From positions 19,684-83,683 of the forward strand of contig JAREIK010000522.1 of assembly GCA_029783825.1 (NCBI GenBank): a stretch of 64,000 nt of DNA, given 5' to 3'. This document shows, in pieces, positions 12,569 to 22,569 of this stretch. The stretch comes from Sapria himalayana. Taxonomy: Eukaryota > Streptophyta > Magnoliopsida > Malpighiales > Rafflesiaceae. The notes below the pieces were generated by a model. The model saw nothing but the letters and a program-made list of their open reading frames with translations. It made no database searches and had not been told where the DNA came from. Position numbers and translations under genes: made by a program. Each line of letters opens with the position of its first letter. Positions within the stretch are counted from its first letter, which is position 1.

Positions 12569-12940
12569 CTAGTATACTAAACTATGAGGATGCATTGATA
12601 AGTTAGTGCTATCGCAATAGCCTTCCAGCAAGTCTCCTTATTATTGAGTAAACCCAAGGGTGTCAATCATGCCAGGCCAGCACTGCTCAGAAATTATGCG
12701 AATTGCTCGACAGCATCATGGACCTAAATAGTCTCCATTAAGGAAAAAGAGAATGATCTCTCATGTGCACTCTTTAAGCTCGAGCATGGAGTCCCAGCAA
12801 TTCAATGATTCTTGTTCTAGTTTAAATCGAGCAACCAGCTTGGACATCGATCCTTCATTGAGTGTTTTCACTGTGGCCACGGAGTGATAGCTTGCTGCAA
12901 CGAGAAATAACCAGATGATGAACTTGAACTCGTCGGCCAT
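12569..12940 (-). pseudogene. EC1-like egg-cell-secreted protein pseudogene (prolamin-like domain)
   Basis: EC1 proteins are small secreted cysteine-rich proteins released by the egg cell that activate sperm for gamete fusion. Reading from ATG at 12,940 gives a continuous 123-codon frame ending in TAG at 12,569, with a hydrophobic signal peptide (residues ~5-22, FKFIIWLFLVAASYHSVA). The prolamin-like core follows: LVARFKLEQESLNCWDS, ELKECT, EIILFFLNG, CCRAIRIISEQCWPGM, IDTLGFT and GDLLEGYCDS. All six expected cysteines are present (codons 48, 58, 76, 77, 87, 109). Four in-frame stops interrupt it, at codons 60, 75, 100 and 101, with no frameshift. Length and domain order equal those of real EC1 genes, which are commonly intronless, so this is a full-length relic. 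It lies back to back with the PPR fragment inside element B. Confidence 0.85.
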
Positions 12941-13145
12941 TTGAGGATTTTCAGAGATTGTTAGAGGTTTTGTAGTAATTTAAAACACTTCATCTGTTAT
13001 ATCTACTACTAAAATATATGATTAAGTACATTCTCTATACTGATGTCAAACTTTAGCCTTGTTTCATTATTGTAATTACTAATTTCCGTCATGATATTGG
13101 TTAAAAATATGATCACTTATAATTTGTTCAAAATAGGAATTAATA
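12941..13145. other. Spacer between EC1 and PPR relics
   Basis: AT-rich spacer of about 200 bases that would be upstream sequence for both divergent relics. I see no clear promoter element or repeat. Confidence 0.3.
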
Positions 13146-14000
13146 TGCAGGTGTATTCAAAATAAAAAGTGTAGGTAACTATGCTTCTATGATTAATGGG
13201 TACTATAAAGCTAACTGTACGGCAGAAGCTTGCAGCCTATTCTTCAAACTTCTAGGACATGTGCAAGTGATGAAACAAAGCTGCTGCTACAATCTACTCC
13301 AAAGCTTGTGTGAAGATAGGAATGTGCATGTCATCCTCATGGTGTTGGAGACAATGTTGACTCTGAATATTAATCTCAATAAGGCTCTATTTTGGAAAAT
13401 TATTGTAGCTTTGTGTATGGTTGGAGACATATGAAAGGCCAGATCAATTTTTGATATGTTTGTGAGAGCCTTTGTTCTTAATTTCATTACTAACACAATA
13501 ATGATAAATTCTTACTATAGGTAGACTTGTCTGCATGAGGCACTTGATTTGTTCCAAGATATGAAATGGCAGGGCATCAACCCTGATATTGTTACATTTA
13601 CTATTTTGCTTGATGGCTATTTAAAGGCTTATAGATCTACACATGATTTGCCAAAAGGTGCAAGGAGAAGCCATGAGGCTATTGCACCTAGCCCTATTAA
13701 TCTGGAGGAGATGAACAAGGAAGAAGTCAGACCTTATGTTATTTGTTAAATAGTCTTGATTGGTAGGCACTGTAAACTAATAACCTTGAAGAGGCTATAA
13801 ATGTGTTTGATGAAATGGTGGAGAGAGGGCTCGAACCCGACACGGTAATGTACACAGCCCTTCTTTCTGGTTGCTGTAATAGAGGAGATGTGGATGTGGT
13901 TGTGAATATGCTCGATCAAATATCATTGAAGGGGATTTCACCTGATGTGCACACAATGTCTACCCTATGACGTGGAATTCTAAAAGCCCAAAAAGTACAA
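13145..14000 (+). pseudogene. P-type pentatricopeptide repeat protein fragment
   Basis: PPR proteins bind organelle RNA with tandem ~35-residue helical repeats. This stretch reads YASMINGYYKAN...EACSLFFKLL, then YNLLQSLCEDRNV, then a broken unit AR(S)IFDMFVRAF, then LHEALDLFQDMKWQGINPD with IVTFTILLDGYLKA. After a stop and a frame change it continues with NLEEAINVFDEMVERGLEPD, TVMYTALLSGCCNRGDVD and GISPDVHTMSTL. The PD-V-T(F/Y)(T/N)-LL spacing is diagnostic for P-class PPR repeats. Five or six repeats remain, corresponding to the C-terminal part of a protein. Stops at about 13,432, 13,520 and 13,747 and at least one frameshift make it non-coding. It is probably a captured host fragment. Confidence 0.85.
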
Positions 14001-14280
14001 TTATGGAGAAGCACTATACTATAGCAAATAGAAGTGGGTGGACAAACCTGAAGGCTCGTGAGATTGTCTAATCAGTCCTTGTTCATGGGTAAACAAAATG
14101 TTTTGGGACATTTCTTAACTTTTTTGTGTTTCTTTCTTTCTTTTCTCTCAAAAAAATTGTATCATTTGATGGTATTTCAGGCTATTGTGCCAATTATTCA
14201 TTTAAAAGGTTGGCTAACATCATCTATATGTCATCCATATGTGCTTAGTCTTGTAAAGAGTTGGTTTAATAAAATATATA
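14001..14280. other. Unassigned segment after the PPR relic
   Basis: A 78-codon open frame crosses most of this stretch, but its residues resemble no family I know and it contains a T-rich intron-like run ending in TTTCAG near 14,180. It may be intron plus a further exon of the PPR relic. I do not call it a gene. Confidence 0.3.
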
Positions 14281-14959
14281 TAAATATTCCATAACTATAT
14301 AAATCTCTATATAATTAAATATAACTATAGTTGTAACTATGTATACATATATGTAAATCTATATATTTGTTTATAACTATGTATACATTTAAGTACATCT
14401 ACTTATAACTAGTTATATGACTATATCTATATATAACTATATGTTTAACTATATATAACTATTTATAACTATATATACTATATGTATAATAACATATAAC
14501 TATAAATAATTGTATCTTACTATATGTATAATAAAAAAACATTATACATAACTATGTTTAAATATATAATTTACAACATATATTTAATATACATTTAAAT
14601 ATATTAATATATAAAAATGTTTTTTACAATATCTATACCTATACATTATATGTATAAATATAAAAACTAAATGAAAAAATATATATAGCTACATTTATAA
14701 ATATAAGTTTAACTATATGTGTAATTATATGTATAACCTCATGTAACTAAATGTATAATTACATATATAACAATATACAACATTATGTTTAACTATATGC
14801 GTATAACTATATATAAATATTTGTATAACTATATAAAACCCTATATAATTAAATATAACTATATTTGTAACAATGTATACATATATGAATACATATATGT
14901 AAATCTATATATTTGTTTATAACTTTGTATACATTTATGTATAATTACATATAACTACT

Positions 14960-15018
<59 letters not shown>

Positions 15019-15600
15019 CTATATGTTTTACTACATATCTATTTATAACAATATATACTATATGTATAATAACATATAACTATAAATAATTGTTTCTTTT
15101 TATATGTGTAACTATAAAAACTTTATACATAACTATATTTAAATATATAATTTACAACATATATTTAATATACATTTTTATATATTAATATATAAAAATA
15201 TAATTTACTATATCTATACCTATACATAAAAATTTGTATAAATATATAAAATTATATGAAATAATATATATACCCACATGTAATAATATAAGTTTAAATA
15301 TATGTGTAACTATATGTATAACCATACATGTATAATGGTGTGTCCTTATAGAATATGTAACTATATTTATAATTACATGTATAACAACATAAAAAATTAT
15401 GTTTAATGATATGTGTATAACTAGTCTAATTTATAAGCCATATAAAAAAATATTTATTAAAACTTATAATAGAATGTGTATAATGGTGTGTACTTATAGA
15501 ATAGTCAAAGTGGATTGAGATATCACAAATATCAGCTGCACCCATCTAAAAATGAAAGAAATAAAAAATATTATACAATAAAGAAAATGTAAAACTATCA
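14280..15600. repeat. AT-rich TATAACTATATGTATAA repeat block (copy 2, internally duplicated)
   Basis: The block seen at 2,395-3,125 occurs here twice in tandem (about 14,285-14,800 and 14,812-15,420). Both begin with a TATAAATATT...ATAACTATATAAA sequence and contain the TTATACATAACTATATTTAAA-like middle. A pure (TA)n run lies at about 14,961-15,017. Confidence 0.75.
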
Positions 15601-15625
15601 AAAACACAATATATATATATATATA

Positions 15626-15647
15626 AACACACACACACACACACACA
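15626..15647. repeat. (AC)n microsatellite (copy 2)
   Basis: Perfect AC run in the same context as 3,147-3,171, followed by the shared ATGGAAACATGAATGGAGTA sequence. Confidence 0.95.
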
Positions 15648-15954
15648 TGGAAACATGAATGGAGTAGTCTTATATACTATGGGCACTCTTAATGCATAAT
15701 AAAATAAACTAAAATGAAAGAAGGTAACTCAACAAAAGCGACTACTTTTCATTTACTTCTATTAGATATTTTTTAGAGTTAGTTATTGTATTATAGATTT
15801 AATTTTTATAATAATTTTCTTAAAGAAAATTCATCTGCATATAAATGATATCAAAATGTGCAATGAGTTGTATAATTTGTAATTTCCAACTTTTAATTGC
15901 ATCCCACTGTGGGATTCACATTCCTAGAAAGCTTTTGTATGAATATTAAATTAT

Positions 15955-16375
15955 AAATGTGCAAGCATGTGGTGCTAAATATATTAACAAAAAAGATTTT
16001 CTGGATGACACAGTTGTTGATGATGATGTTGTTGCCCAGTTGACCTTGCTAGAAGAGTATCCTACAATCTGCTCCTTGCTTCCTTTCTTTTATTCATTAT
16101 TTTGTACTTCAATTAATTTTCCTTGTTCCATGTTTCAAAACTATTATGTTATTTAGATTCTAGATCTAGTTTCTTTTCCTCCAATCTTATGCATGTTCTT
16201 ACTGTTAAGAGGGAAGTTGTGATTTTCTAACTCCCAAGAAGGATTTCAAAACATTCAAGTATAATCATGTATTATTTTGGGACAATTTCATAGTAGAATC
16301 TCAGGATGAGCCATTATTTGATAAGGTTTAGTTTGAAAAGAGTATGGATTATGTAATAGTGCTCTCACGGTAAAG
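15955..16375 (+). pseudogene. Captured fragment of cohesin subunit SCC3/STAG (copy 2)
   Basis: The first exon-like piece (about 15,959-16,055) reads ACGAKYINKKDFLDDTVVDD, then DVVAQLTLLEE, and here keeps the conserved Cys that is a stop in copy 1. The second piece (about 16,209-16,375) reads LTPKKDFKTFKYNHVLFWDN, then IVESQDEPLFDKV, a stop, then FEKSMDYVIVLS. Two frameshifts relative to copy 1 are visible near its start. The two copies have different disabling changes, so they decayed independently after a common origin. Together they preserve more of the SCC3 exon pair than either alone. Confidence 0.8.
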
Positions 16376-16539
16376 CTACATCTTTGGTTGAAGATAAAGA
16401 TAAATTCTGATATTGTAAATGGTATTTCAACCTTTGTGTAGTATATACGTACAGACTAAATTGATGCCATGATCACTAAGATATCAAACTAGTTTTTTAT
16501 TTCTATCCAAATTTGATGCTTGCATGATGATGCCACAAG

Positions 16540-16978
16540 AGAAAACAGGCAAAGCAGAATAAAAAGCTAATGCTGAAGGGACTGATTAACCCAGAAAATC
16601 TGATCCATTCTCTTGGTTTCTTGAAAGTGGAGTTATTTCTTATTGCTTGTACAAGGAGTCTGAATGAATTCTAGGAAATTCTTATGGCATGTGTCTTTTG
16701 CATGTTCTACTTTTCTTTTCTTTCTAGATATTGTGGAAGGTGGTGGTTTAGTTGTTTTAATTCTTCGATGCCCATAATCACTCATGAGCTTGTGTACCAT
16801 GGTCATGGTGAGTTACATTTCATTACACATTATTTGCTTAAATGAAAACATGATCTACATTCTATGATCATTGAATTTGAATGTCTATATTGTTCATGGC
16901 ATGTTAGGATGTTAATGAGAAATTTAGAATAGTGTCGCATTCTGAAATAGTTTCTTGATTCAACGAGAGGTTTCTCTT
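16540..16978 (+). pseudogene. Captured fragment of RNA cytidine acetyltransferase NAT10/KRE33 (copy 2)
   Basis: The same three exon pieces as in copy 1 occur in the same order. They are KKLMLKGLINPEN then (after a frame change) DPFSWFLESGVISYCLY, a middle piece with VEGGGLVVLILRCP (about 16,729-16,807) ending at a GGTGAGTT donor, and DVNEKFRIVSHSEIVS (from about 16,909). The beginning of the middle exon, corresponding to DFEALTPN in copy 1, is deleted here, joining an intron-like TTTCTTTCTAG directly to the VEGGG part. The middle piece reads better in this copy and supports the NAT10 call strongly. Confidence 0.8.
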
Positions 16979-17430
16979 ATATGTACATATAAGAGAAATG
17001 CTAGTATATCTCTTATACATACATACATACTAAGTATATATGTTCATATATACTGTAGTATATACGTACTTATATACTATAGTATATATGTTCATATATA
17101 CTATAGTATATACGTACATATATATCGTAGTATATACGTACATATATACTATATTATATATGTACGTATATACTCTATCTACATATATACTATAGTATAT
17201 GTGTACATATATGCTTAGTATATCTACAGATATACTGTAATATATGTACATATAATACTGCAGTATTATATGTACATATATACTGAGTATATATGTACTT
17301 ATTATATATGTATATATAATACAGAAGTATATATGTACATATACTATAGTAATATATGTAACTAGTGAAATGCTAGTATATATGTACATATACAATGTAA
17401 TACGTATGTACATATATACTATAGTATGAT
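16979..17430. repeat. TATATGTACATATATACT palindromic minisatellite
   Basis: Same ~22 bp palindromic unit as at 5,335-6,125, with TATACGTACATATA variants. It again starts immediately after the NAT10 fragment. Open frames over it on both strands are repeat products. Confidence 0.9.
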
Positions 17431-17439
17431 ATATTTATC

Positions 17440-17672
17440 AAAACAAAATTGTTTTTATTTATTAATTTTGATTTGATTAACTGGTTTAATTTTAATATCA
17501 ATATGATACCACAATGTTCCCTATACGAAGCTTATAGAAGTGAGAAATTTTCACTAGACATTATGCCCCACGACTAGGATAAATTTGTTGTAGCAGAAAG
17601 ATGGAAATCAGAGGAGCTGGGGGATAGAAAGCAACGTCAATTTCATGGATAGATTATACTTTATGGATTGTC
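17440..17672 (+). repeat. ~230 bp CACTA-associated repeat, copy R3
   Basis: Landmarks TTGATTTGATTAACTGG, CCCTATACGAAGC, CCCCACGACTAGGATAAA, GGGATAGAAAGCAACGTCAA and TTATGGATTGTC identify it as a member of the family. Confidence 0.85.
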
Positions 17673-18690
17673 ATTAGATACATTGATGAAGAAGATGTAA
17701 TAAAATTTTATTATGTTTTTCTTTTAACAATGTAAAACAAGGAGTGAGTAGATTACAGTTATTCAAAATTATTATGCATAAAATATTTCCATCATCCTGT
17801 GTTGCACATGAACATGGTGGAGTGCTCCATTTTTCTATGTTCAAGTTTCTTATTGATTTGTTGATGGTTATTGATGTTGCTGATCAATCTCTATTTCATC
17901 TGCTAGTTCTTTTGTTAGCTTGGCAGCTCAGTCATGACAGAGCATAACAACACTTATTATAGGCCTTGGGACTAGGAGATAGTTCTAGTTATGGGGAGGC
18001 AAGATGCAAATTTTGATGCGCCAAGCATGGCTCGTGGCTTGTTTTCCAAGTTTTCCTCTAAGATTTTTTAGATATATTTTCGAAAATTTAAATAATATTT
18101 GCATTTTCATATTAATGTTCATAGTGATGTTTTGTGCCTTCTTTGTGAAGTAAAATGAGATAATACTTTACCTACTATTTTATATCTATATATATACACC
18201 TACTATTCTATATCTATAACACATCCATAAATACTATAGTGTATATCTATATATACTAAAGTATATATGTACATTAAATACTACAGTATATGTGTACATA
18301 TATTCTTAGTATATGTACAGAATAACTATAGTATTTAATGTACATATATACTATATATAACTATCTTATTGATGAGAACGATGTTTGTGATATTGCTTAT
18401 GTTTTATTGGGTGCCATGTTCTCTACTTTATCAATTGATACGTTGTTCTATTGAACCTAAAAGTGTAATATATGGAAAAGATAAAAAAATATGAGAATAT
18501 AGAATAATAGTGTGTGCGCGTGCATGTGTGTGTGTTTGTCTTTAGACATATATAGTTATACTATATTCTGCTATATTCATGTATATTGGATATATACATG
18601 CCTATGAATTTTTAAGTAAATGCAGAGAAATATCTGATTCATACATACAAGATAGCACTGTTAATTTGTTTTTTTATTGCTAAATGTTGC
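17673..18690. other. Unassigned segment with a minisatellite patch
   Basis: A 67-codon open frame (17,744-17,947) and a following stretch reading VMGRQDANFDAPSMARGLF (about 17,990-18,050) look less random than the surroundings and could be captured exon sequence, but I do not recognise them. Positions 18,180-18,360 contain the TATATGTACATATA minisatellite. The rest, to 18,690, shows only a short GT run near 18,513-18,538. Confidence 0.4.
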
Positions 18691-18692
18691 AG

Positions 18693-19290
18693 ACTATCCC
18701 CATTATTCCCAAGCCTTTTCTTAACAACATGATTGGGAAGATGGTCATTCTAAAACTCAAGTGGGGAATGGAATACAAAGGTGAGCTACATTGTGTTCTT
18801 TTCCTGTGCAATGCATTTTTTTTCTAATTTTATTTTTTTTGGTTTCTTTAAGGTTTCCTTGCTTTGGTGGATTTCTATATGAACCTACAGGTGTGCAAAA
18901 AATCAATACCAATTAGCCTATTGTCATTTCAACTTCTATTTCTCTTTTGTTTGGCACCATTTAACTTTCTTATAATTAACAATGAACTGATACGTGAAGC
19001 TCGACAACATAGAGAAATATGTTAATGGGCAGTTCACTAGAAATCTTGATGAAATCTTGATTCGGTAATTTAAAAATAAGCTCATGATTATCTCGTTGTC
19101 TTAAATTTCTAGCAAATGACAGTTAGTATTGTATGTGCTATTCTATCTATTTATCAGTGGGATTGATTTATGTTCTTTATTGGTTTGTAAATGTAGTATA
19201 TTTTACTCCATGTGCATGTGTAACAATATTCTCTATCTGCATGAAATACCAGATGACAACTAACTAGAAGATGTTAACCATGCCCGAGAA
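18693..19290 (+). pseudogene. Captured small nuclear ribonucleoprotein F (SmF) gene fragment, four exons
   Basis: SmF is one of the seven Sm-ring proteins of the spliceosome. Four exons are readable in order. 18,693-18,780 gives [18 protein letters not shown] then [11 protein letters not shown]. 18,853-18,890 gives FLALVDFYMNLQ. 19,000-19,064 gives LDNIEKYVNGQFTRNLDEIL. From 19,219 comes CNNILYLHEIPDDN, a stop, then LEDVN. Splice donors (GTGAGC, GTGTGC, GTAATT) and acceptors (TTGCAG, TTTAAG, GTGAAG) sit exactly at the junctions; only the last acceptor looks lost. This covers the whole Sm fold, lacking just the initiator exon. Retained introns show a genomic capture. A stop near the C-terminus and the missing start make it non-functional. 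Confidence 0.88.
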
Positions 19291-19419
19291 ACCTATATGT
19301 GTGTTTTTTAAGCCCTAGATTATTTCTTTTTGTTGTCTTTGATGGAATGTGTAGCTGCATGAAAGTACATGTGTCTATGTTTACGCACACAAGGTTAATT
19401 AAAATGCTGTTGGATGAGT

Positions 19420-19556
19420 AGCTAATTACAAAAAGGGAATTGGTAGAAAAAAGGAAGAAGGAGTTGGAGGTGGAGAGGTAATGTAGACTAGAACTAAATG
19501 AAGCAATATAGATGGCCACGGAGGGACATGCTCAGGTGCTAGAGTAGTATGCAGAT
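19420..19556 (+). pseudogene. Captured kinesin-12 (phragmoplast kinesin) coiled-coil fragment
   Basis: One frame reads LITKRELVEKRKKELEVER, a stop, CRLELNEAI, a stop, MATEGHAQVLE, a stop, then YADFQ. Plant KIN-12 proteins (PAKRP1/POK type), which organise the phragmoplast during cytokinesis, contain a tail stretch of the form EKRERELE-E--C--ELDDAL--A--GHARM-EHYADLQEKH, and the match in order and spacing is good. Three stops replace Arg/Gln-type codons. The fragment ends where the sequence becomes the CACTA-associated 230 bp repeat at AGGAGCTGGGAGATAGAA, so the junction with transposon DNA is visible. The call rests on one exon and memory of the family. Confidence 0.6.
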
Positions 19557-19640
19557 TTTCAGGAGCTGGGAGATAGAATACAACATCAATTACAAGAATA
19601 GATTATACTTTGTGCACTGTCATTATATACATTAATGAAA
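19556..19640 (+). repeat. ~230 bp CACTA-associated repeat, copy R4 (3' part only)
   Basis: Only the end of the unit is present: AGGAGCTGGGAGATAGAA, CAACATCAATT and TTATACTTTGTGCACTGTC. The 5' part is replaced by the kinesin-12 fragment. Confidence 0.75.
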
Positions 19641-19854
19641 AATAATATGTAATCAAGTTTTGTTATGTTTCTATTTTAGCTATGTAACATATTGTATCAC
19701 AATATTTTATTAACTGATTTTATTTTTTGTTAATTATAAATAATTGTTTATAGTTTATGTTTTTATTAAATTTAATATAAAAATTTAAAAAATATGTAAT
19801 TAAATTTTATGTAAATAATTAAAAATATGAAAATAATTCTAAAATGAAAATAAC

Positions 19855-20105
19855 TAAAGATTTTTCCCTCACTTATTTAGCTCGGGGATTTTCCCTTGCT
19901 AATTTAGTTATTCCCTTGCTAGTTTTGCTAAGGAATATCCCTCGCTAACATTGCTAGGGAATATATTTACTTGTTAATTTTGCGACGAGCACTTTAGTTT
20001 GGGAAAGATTCCGTAGGTATTCCATCGTTATATCCACTTTAGCGACGGAAATAATGCATTTAGCTAGGGAATTTTTCCTAGCTATTCAGTATTTTTTTTG
20101 TAGTG
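19855..20105 (+). repeat. CACTA subterminal repeats and right terminus of the second A-type segment
   Basis: TTTTTCCCTCACTTATTTAG, TTCCCTTGCTAA, GCTAGGGAATAT and TTAGCTAGGGAATTTTTCC motifs are followed by a TTTTTTTTGTAGTG end. The layout matches 6,585-7,003. Confidence 0.8.
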
Positions 20106-22371
20106 ATAAAAGCATATATGATAAACCATTTTTTATAATTAACAAAAAACAAAAATAATTCAGAAATAATTATGATACAAAAGTTACAGGGTTAAAACAA
20201 AAATATAATATAAGTTTATAATCATTTAAATCTAAATCATCATCTTCATCATTAGCTTATGAATTTGTCCATGGTTCTTCTACGTGGATACTCTACTAGA
20301 ACTTGGTGTGCTATCTATCTCATCAAGGCCGCTAACTATGATTCCATGTAGGTCATCTTCTATTCCATTGCATTCTTCATTTTTTTCATCTATCATTCAC
20401 TTGTTTCATTTCCTACATATATATCAATTCAAACATAAACTATATAAAGGATGACAACTTATTAATTTACCAAAAATTAAAGATATTACCATCACTTATA
20501 TAGCATTTACCAATATGCACGATAAATAGTGACTAAGAGAATCATGGAGTTTTGTGGGACATATATAGCATTTACCAATCATGTGCATAATATATATATA
20601 AAACAAATATTGATGCTGGCATTAATATTGATGCTATCTAACATGTCTTTTCTTACTTCAATATCAACATTATATAAATAATATTTTGTATTTACAGATT
20701 CATAACATACCACAACTCTCCTAATTGACACCAAGAGTCGACTAGTGTCACTCACAATACTCACCAAATTTTCTGTCAACATTTTTAGCTTCTCGTCCCC
20801 CCAACATTGTTGTGCATGCCTAGTGTGCACAGTATGAGTTATGATTTGATATAGAGCAAGAGGAAAAAATTGTTAATTTATGCACCCCTCATTTGAAATG
20901 AAATAACTAGTGATACCAAGGCACAATAGGCATAATGGGCACCTTCATTTTCTCCAATAAAAATAGAAACATCATAGCTAGCACCAAGGGCAATGCACAC
21001 ATTCACAATGCTGTTATAATGCACATGTAGACTACGTTGTTATAGAGCACATGTTCAATCTCTAAAAACATTCAATAACACTCAAAAAAATAAAGGAATT
21101 TGCAGATTATTCGATGGATCAATTGCAGCAACAAAAAGAATAACTAACCCCCAGATTTACTGTAATGGGAAAAATATGCAGATGGCTATGAAGCCATTTT
21201 CTATTTGTCATGTGCTGCAAATCAATGATTAACCCACGTTTGATTAAAGAAAGTTACATCCAATATAAAATGACATAATAATAATATTTTCTCCACTAAG
21301 TCATAAGAAAAAGGAAGGACTGGCATGCACATTTTAGTTCATTGCCAAGGGAGCTTACTGCAATTGATGAGCACCAACTTGATCAGAGACGAGTCACAGG
21401 TCTAATTTAGTTTTTAGGTTGAAACTAGCGGATGATGCATTTCCACAATCAAATAATAGATCATGTTTCACAACAGCAAGGCAAACATTGATTGCTCTCA
21501 ATAGTTCTTTCCTGCAAGGAGAAAAAAAAGGTAATGCTGAAGCTTAAGATTGACTATGAAGATTTCAAAGCATTTGAAAGAGAAACAAATCAAGAAGATT
21601 ATGAACAAGAACAAATTTCTTTACTTTGTGACATCCACTCCTGCCATAGTTTCAGCTCCATTCCTACCTGGAGAAAATCATCACAATAAATCAAAGATTT
21701 ACAATGTTTTTTATTCAAAATCTAATTAAGAACAGCACGCAAACAGCTTTATTCACATTTACATTACACTCCTCCATCTTGTAGTATTTTGTGAAGCATA
21801 AAGACTCACACATAACACATATAATAACCAAACTGAAAAAGGCAACATTCTGATGAAATCTTACATAATTAATCTTGAATTGTGTAACCATATATCTGTA
21901 CTCTTCACTCAAAGCTCATTCCTAACAAAAAAATTGAGAGAGATTCATATATATATATATATTCATCTGCTCTAGAAAAGTAGATTGGATTTAAAAAAAT
22001 TAATACTAGCTGGGAGAAAATTCTCTGGACTGCTCCTAGCTGGGACATTTTTTCATCAAACACAATAACTATTTCCAAAACATCAGGTGCACTAACAAAC
22101 TGCATGAACCTTCAAAAGAAAAAGTAGCAATCAACTTTGGTTAGAAAAACAATTGTTTGGTCTGTTCATAACCTTTTGAGATTCTTTTGGTAAAGCAAGT
22201 TTCAAGATCATGGCATTGAATCAGTTTGATCTCGATTGAAGATCTTGCAAGACTTGTTAGTGATTATGTGACTTTTAGCTGACTCATAAATGAATTTAAG
22301 AGACCACTACCAAGCTTCTTTATCTTCCCATTGCTCATGATGAACAAAGAACACCTATAATGAACAAAAAA
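20106..22371 (-). other. Unidentified exon-like segments, minus strand
   Basis: Several minus-strand stretches look like decayed exons. 20,230-20,400 gives an acidic tail-like EDDLHGIIVSGLDEIDSTPS. 20,765-20,822 gives HAQQCWGDEKLKMLTENL between a CACTAG acceptor and a GTGAGT donor. 20,900-21,015 gives CIALGASYDVSIFIGENEG. 21,420-21,510 gives KELLRAINVCLAVVKHDLLF. 22,010-22,105 gives FMQFVSAPDVLEIVIVFDEK followed by MSQLGAVQRIFSQL. Splice-like borders flank several of them. I do not recognise the proteins. They may be one captured host gene lying in the place where tnpA should be relative to the minus-strand tnp2. No function is claimed. Confidence 0.4.
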
Positions 22372-22431
22372 TCAATGAACATTTCTGCGTCCACGTCCAC
22401 CTCCATCATAGTCATGTCCTTTAGGTGTCAT
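22372..22431 (-). pseudogene. Start of tnpA-like ORF of element B, truncated
   Basis: From ATG at 22,431 the frame reads MTPKGHDYDGGGRGRRNVH and stops. The same start, after an equivalent TAG/CAG acceptor, occurs in the plus-strand copy at 35,977 (MMPKRCGHGGGERGH). Gly/Arg-rich N-termini are usual for Transposase_24 (TNPA-like) proteins. Beyond this point the tnpA sequence seen in element C is absent and is replaced by the unidentified exon-like DNA. Confidence 0.6.
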
Positions 22432-22569
22432 CTACTATACAAAAAAAAATAGAACAAATAATATAGATATGATGAACAACCATAAATTTTAGAATAATAT
22501 AGACCAATTGATTTCAAAAAAATATAAAAAGTCTTTGATATTATAATATAATAATACACTTATAACAAT

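Larger units (their letters stand above)
14280..20105 (+). mobile_element. Second A-type CACTA segment (nested in or part of element B)
   Basis: From about 14,280 to 17,700 the sequence follows element A block by block: AT repeat, AC run, SCC3, NAT10, minisatellite and 230 bp repeat. It then has its own SmF and kinesin-12 fragments, a partial 230 bp repeat and a CACTA right terminus at 20,088-20,105 (minus-strand reading CACTACAAAAAAAATAC). I cannot find a matching left terminus, so the start given is where similarity to element A becomes visible. Either a nested insertion into element B or a composite origin of B would explain it. Confidence 0.6.

Noticed and set aside
13287..13496. A 69-codon minus-strand frame.
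   Set aside because: Antisense shadow of the PPR relic.
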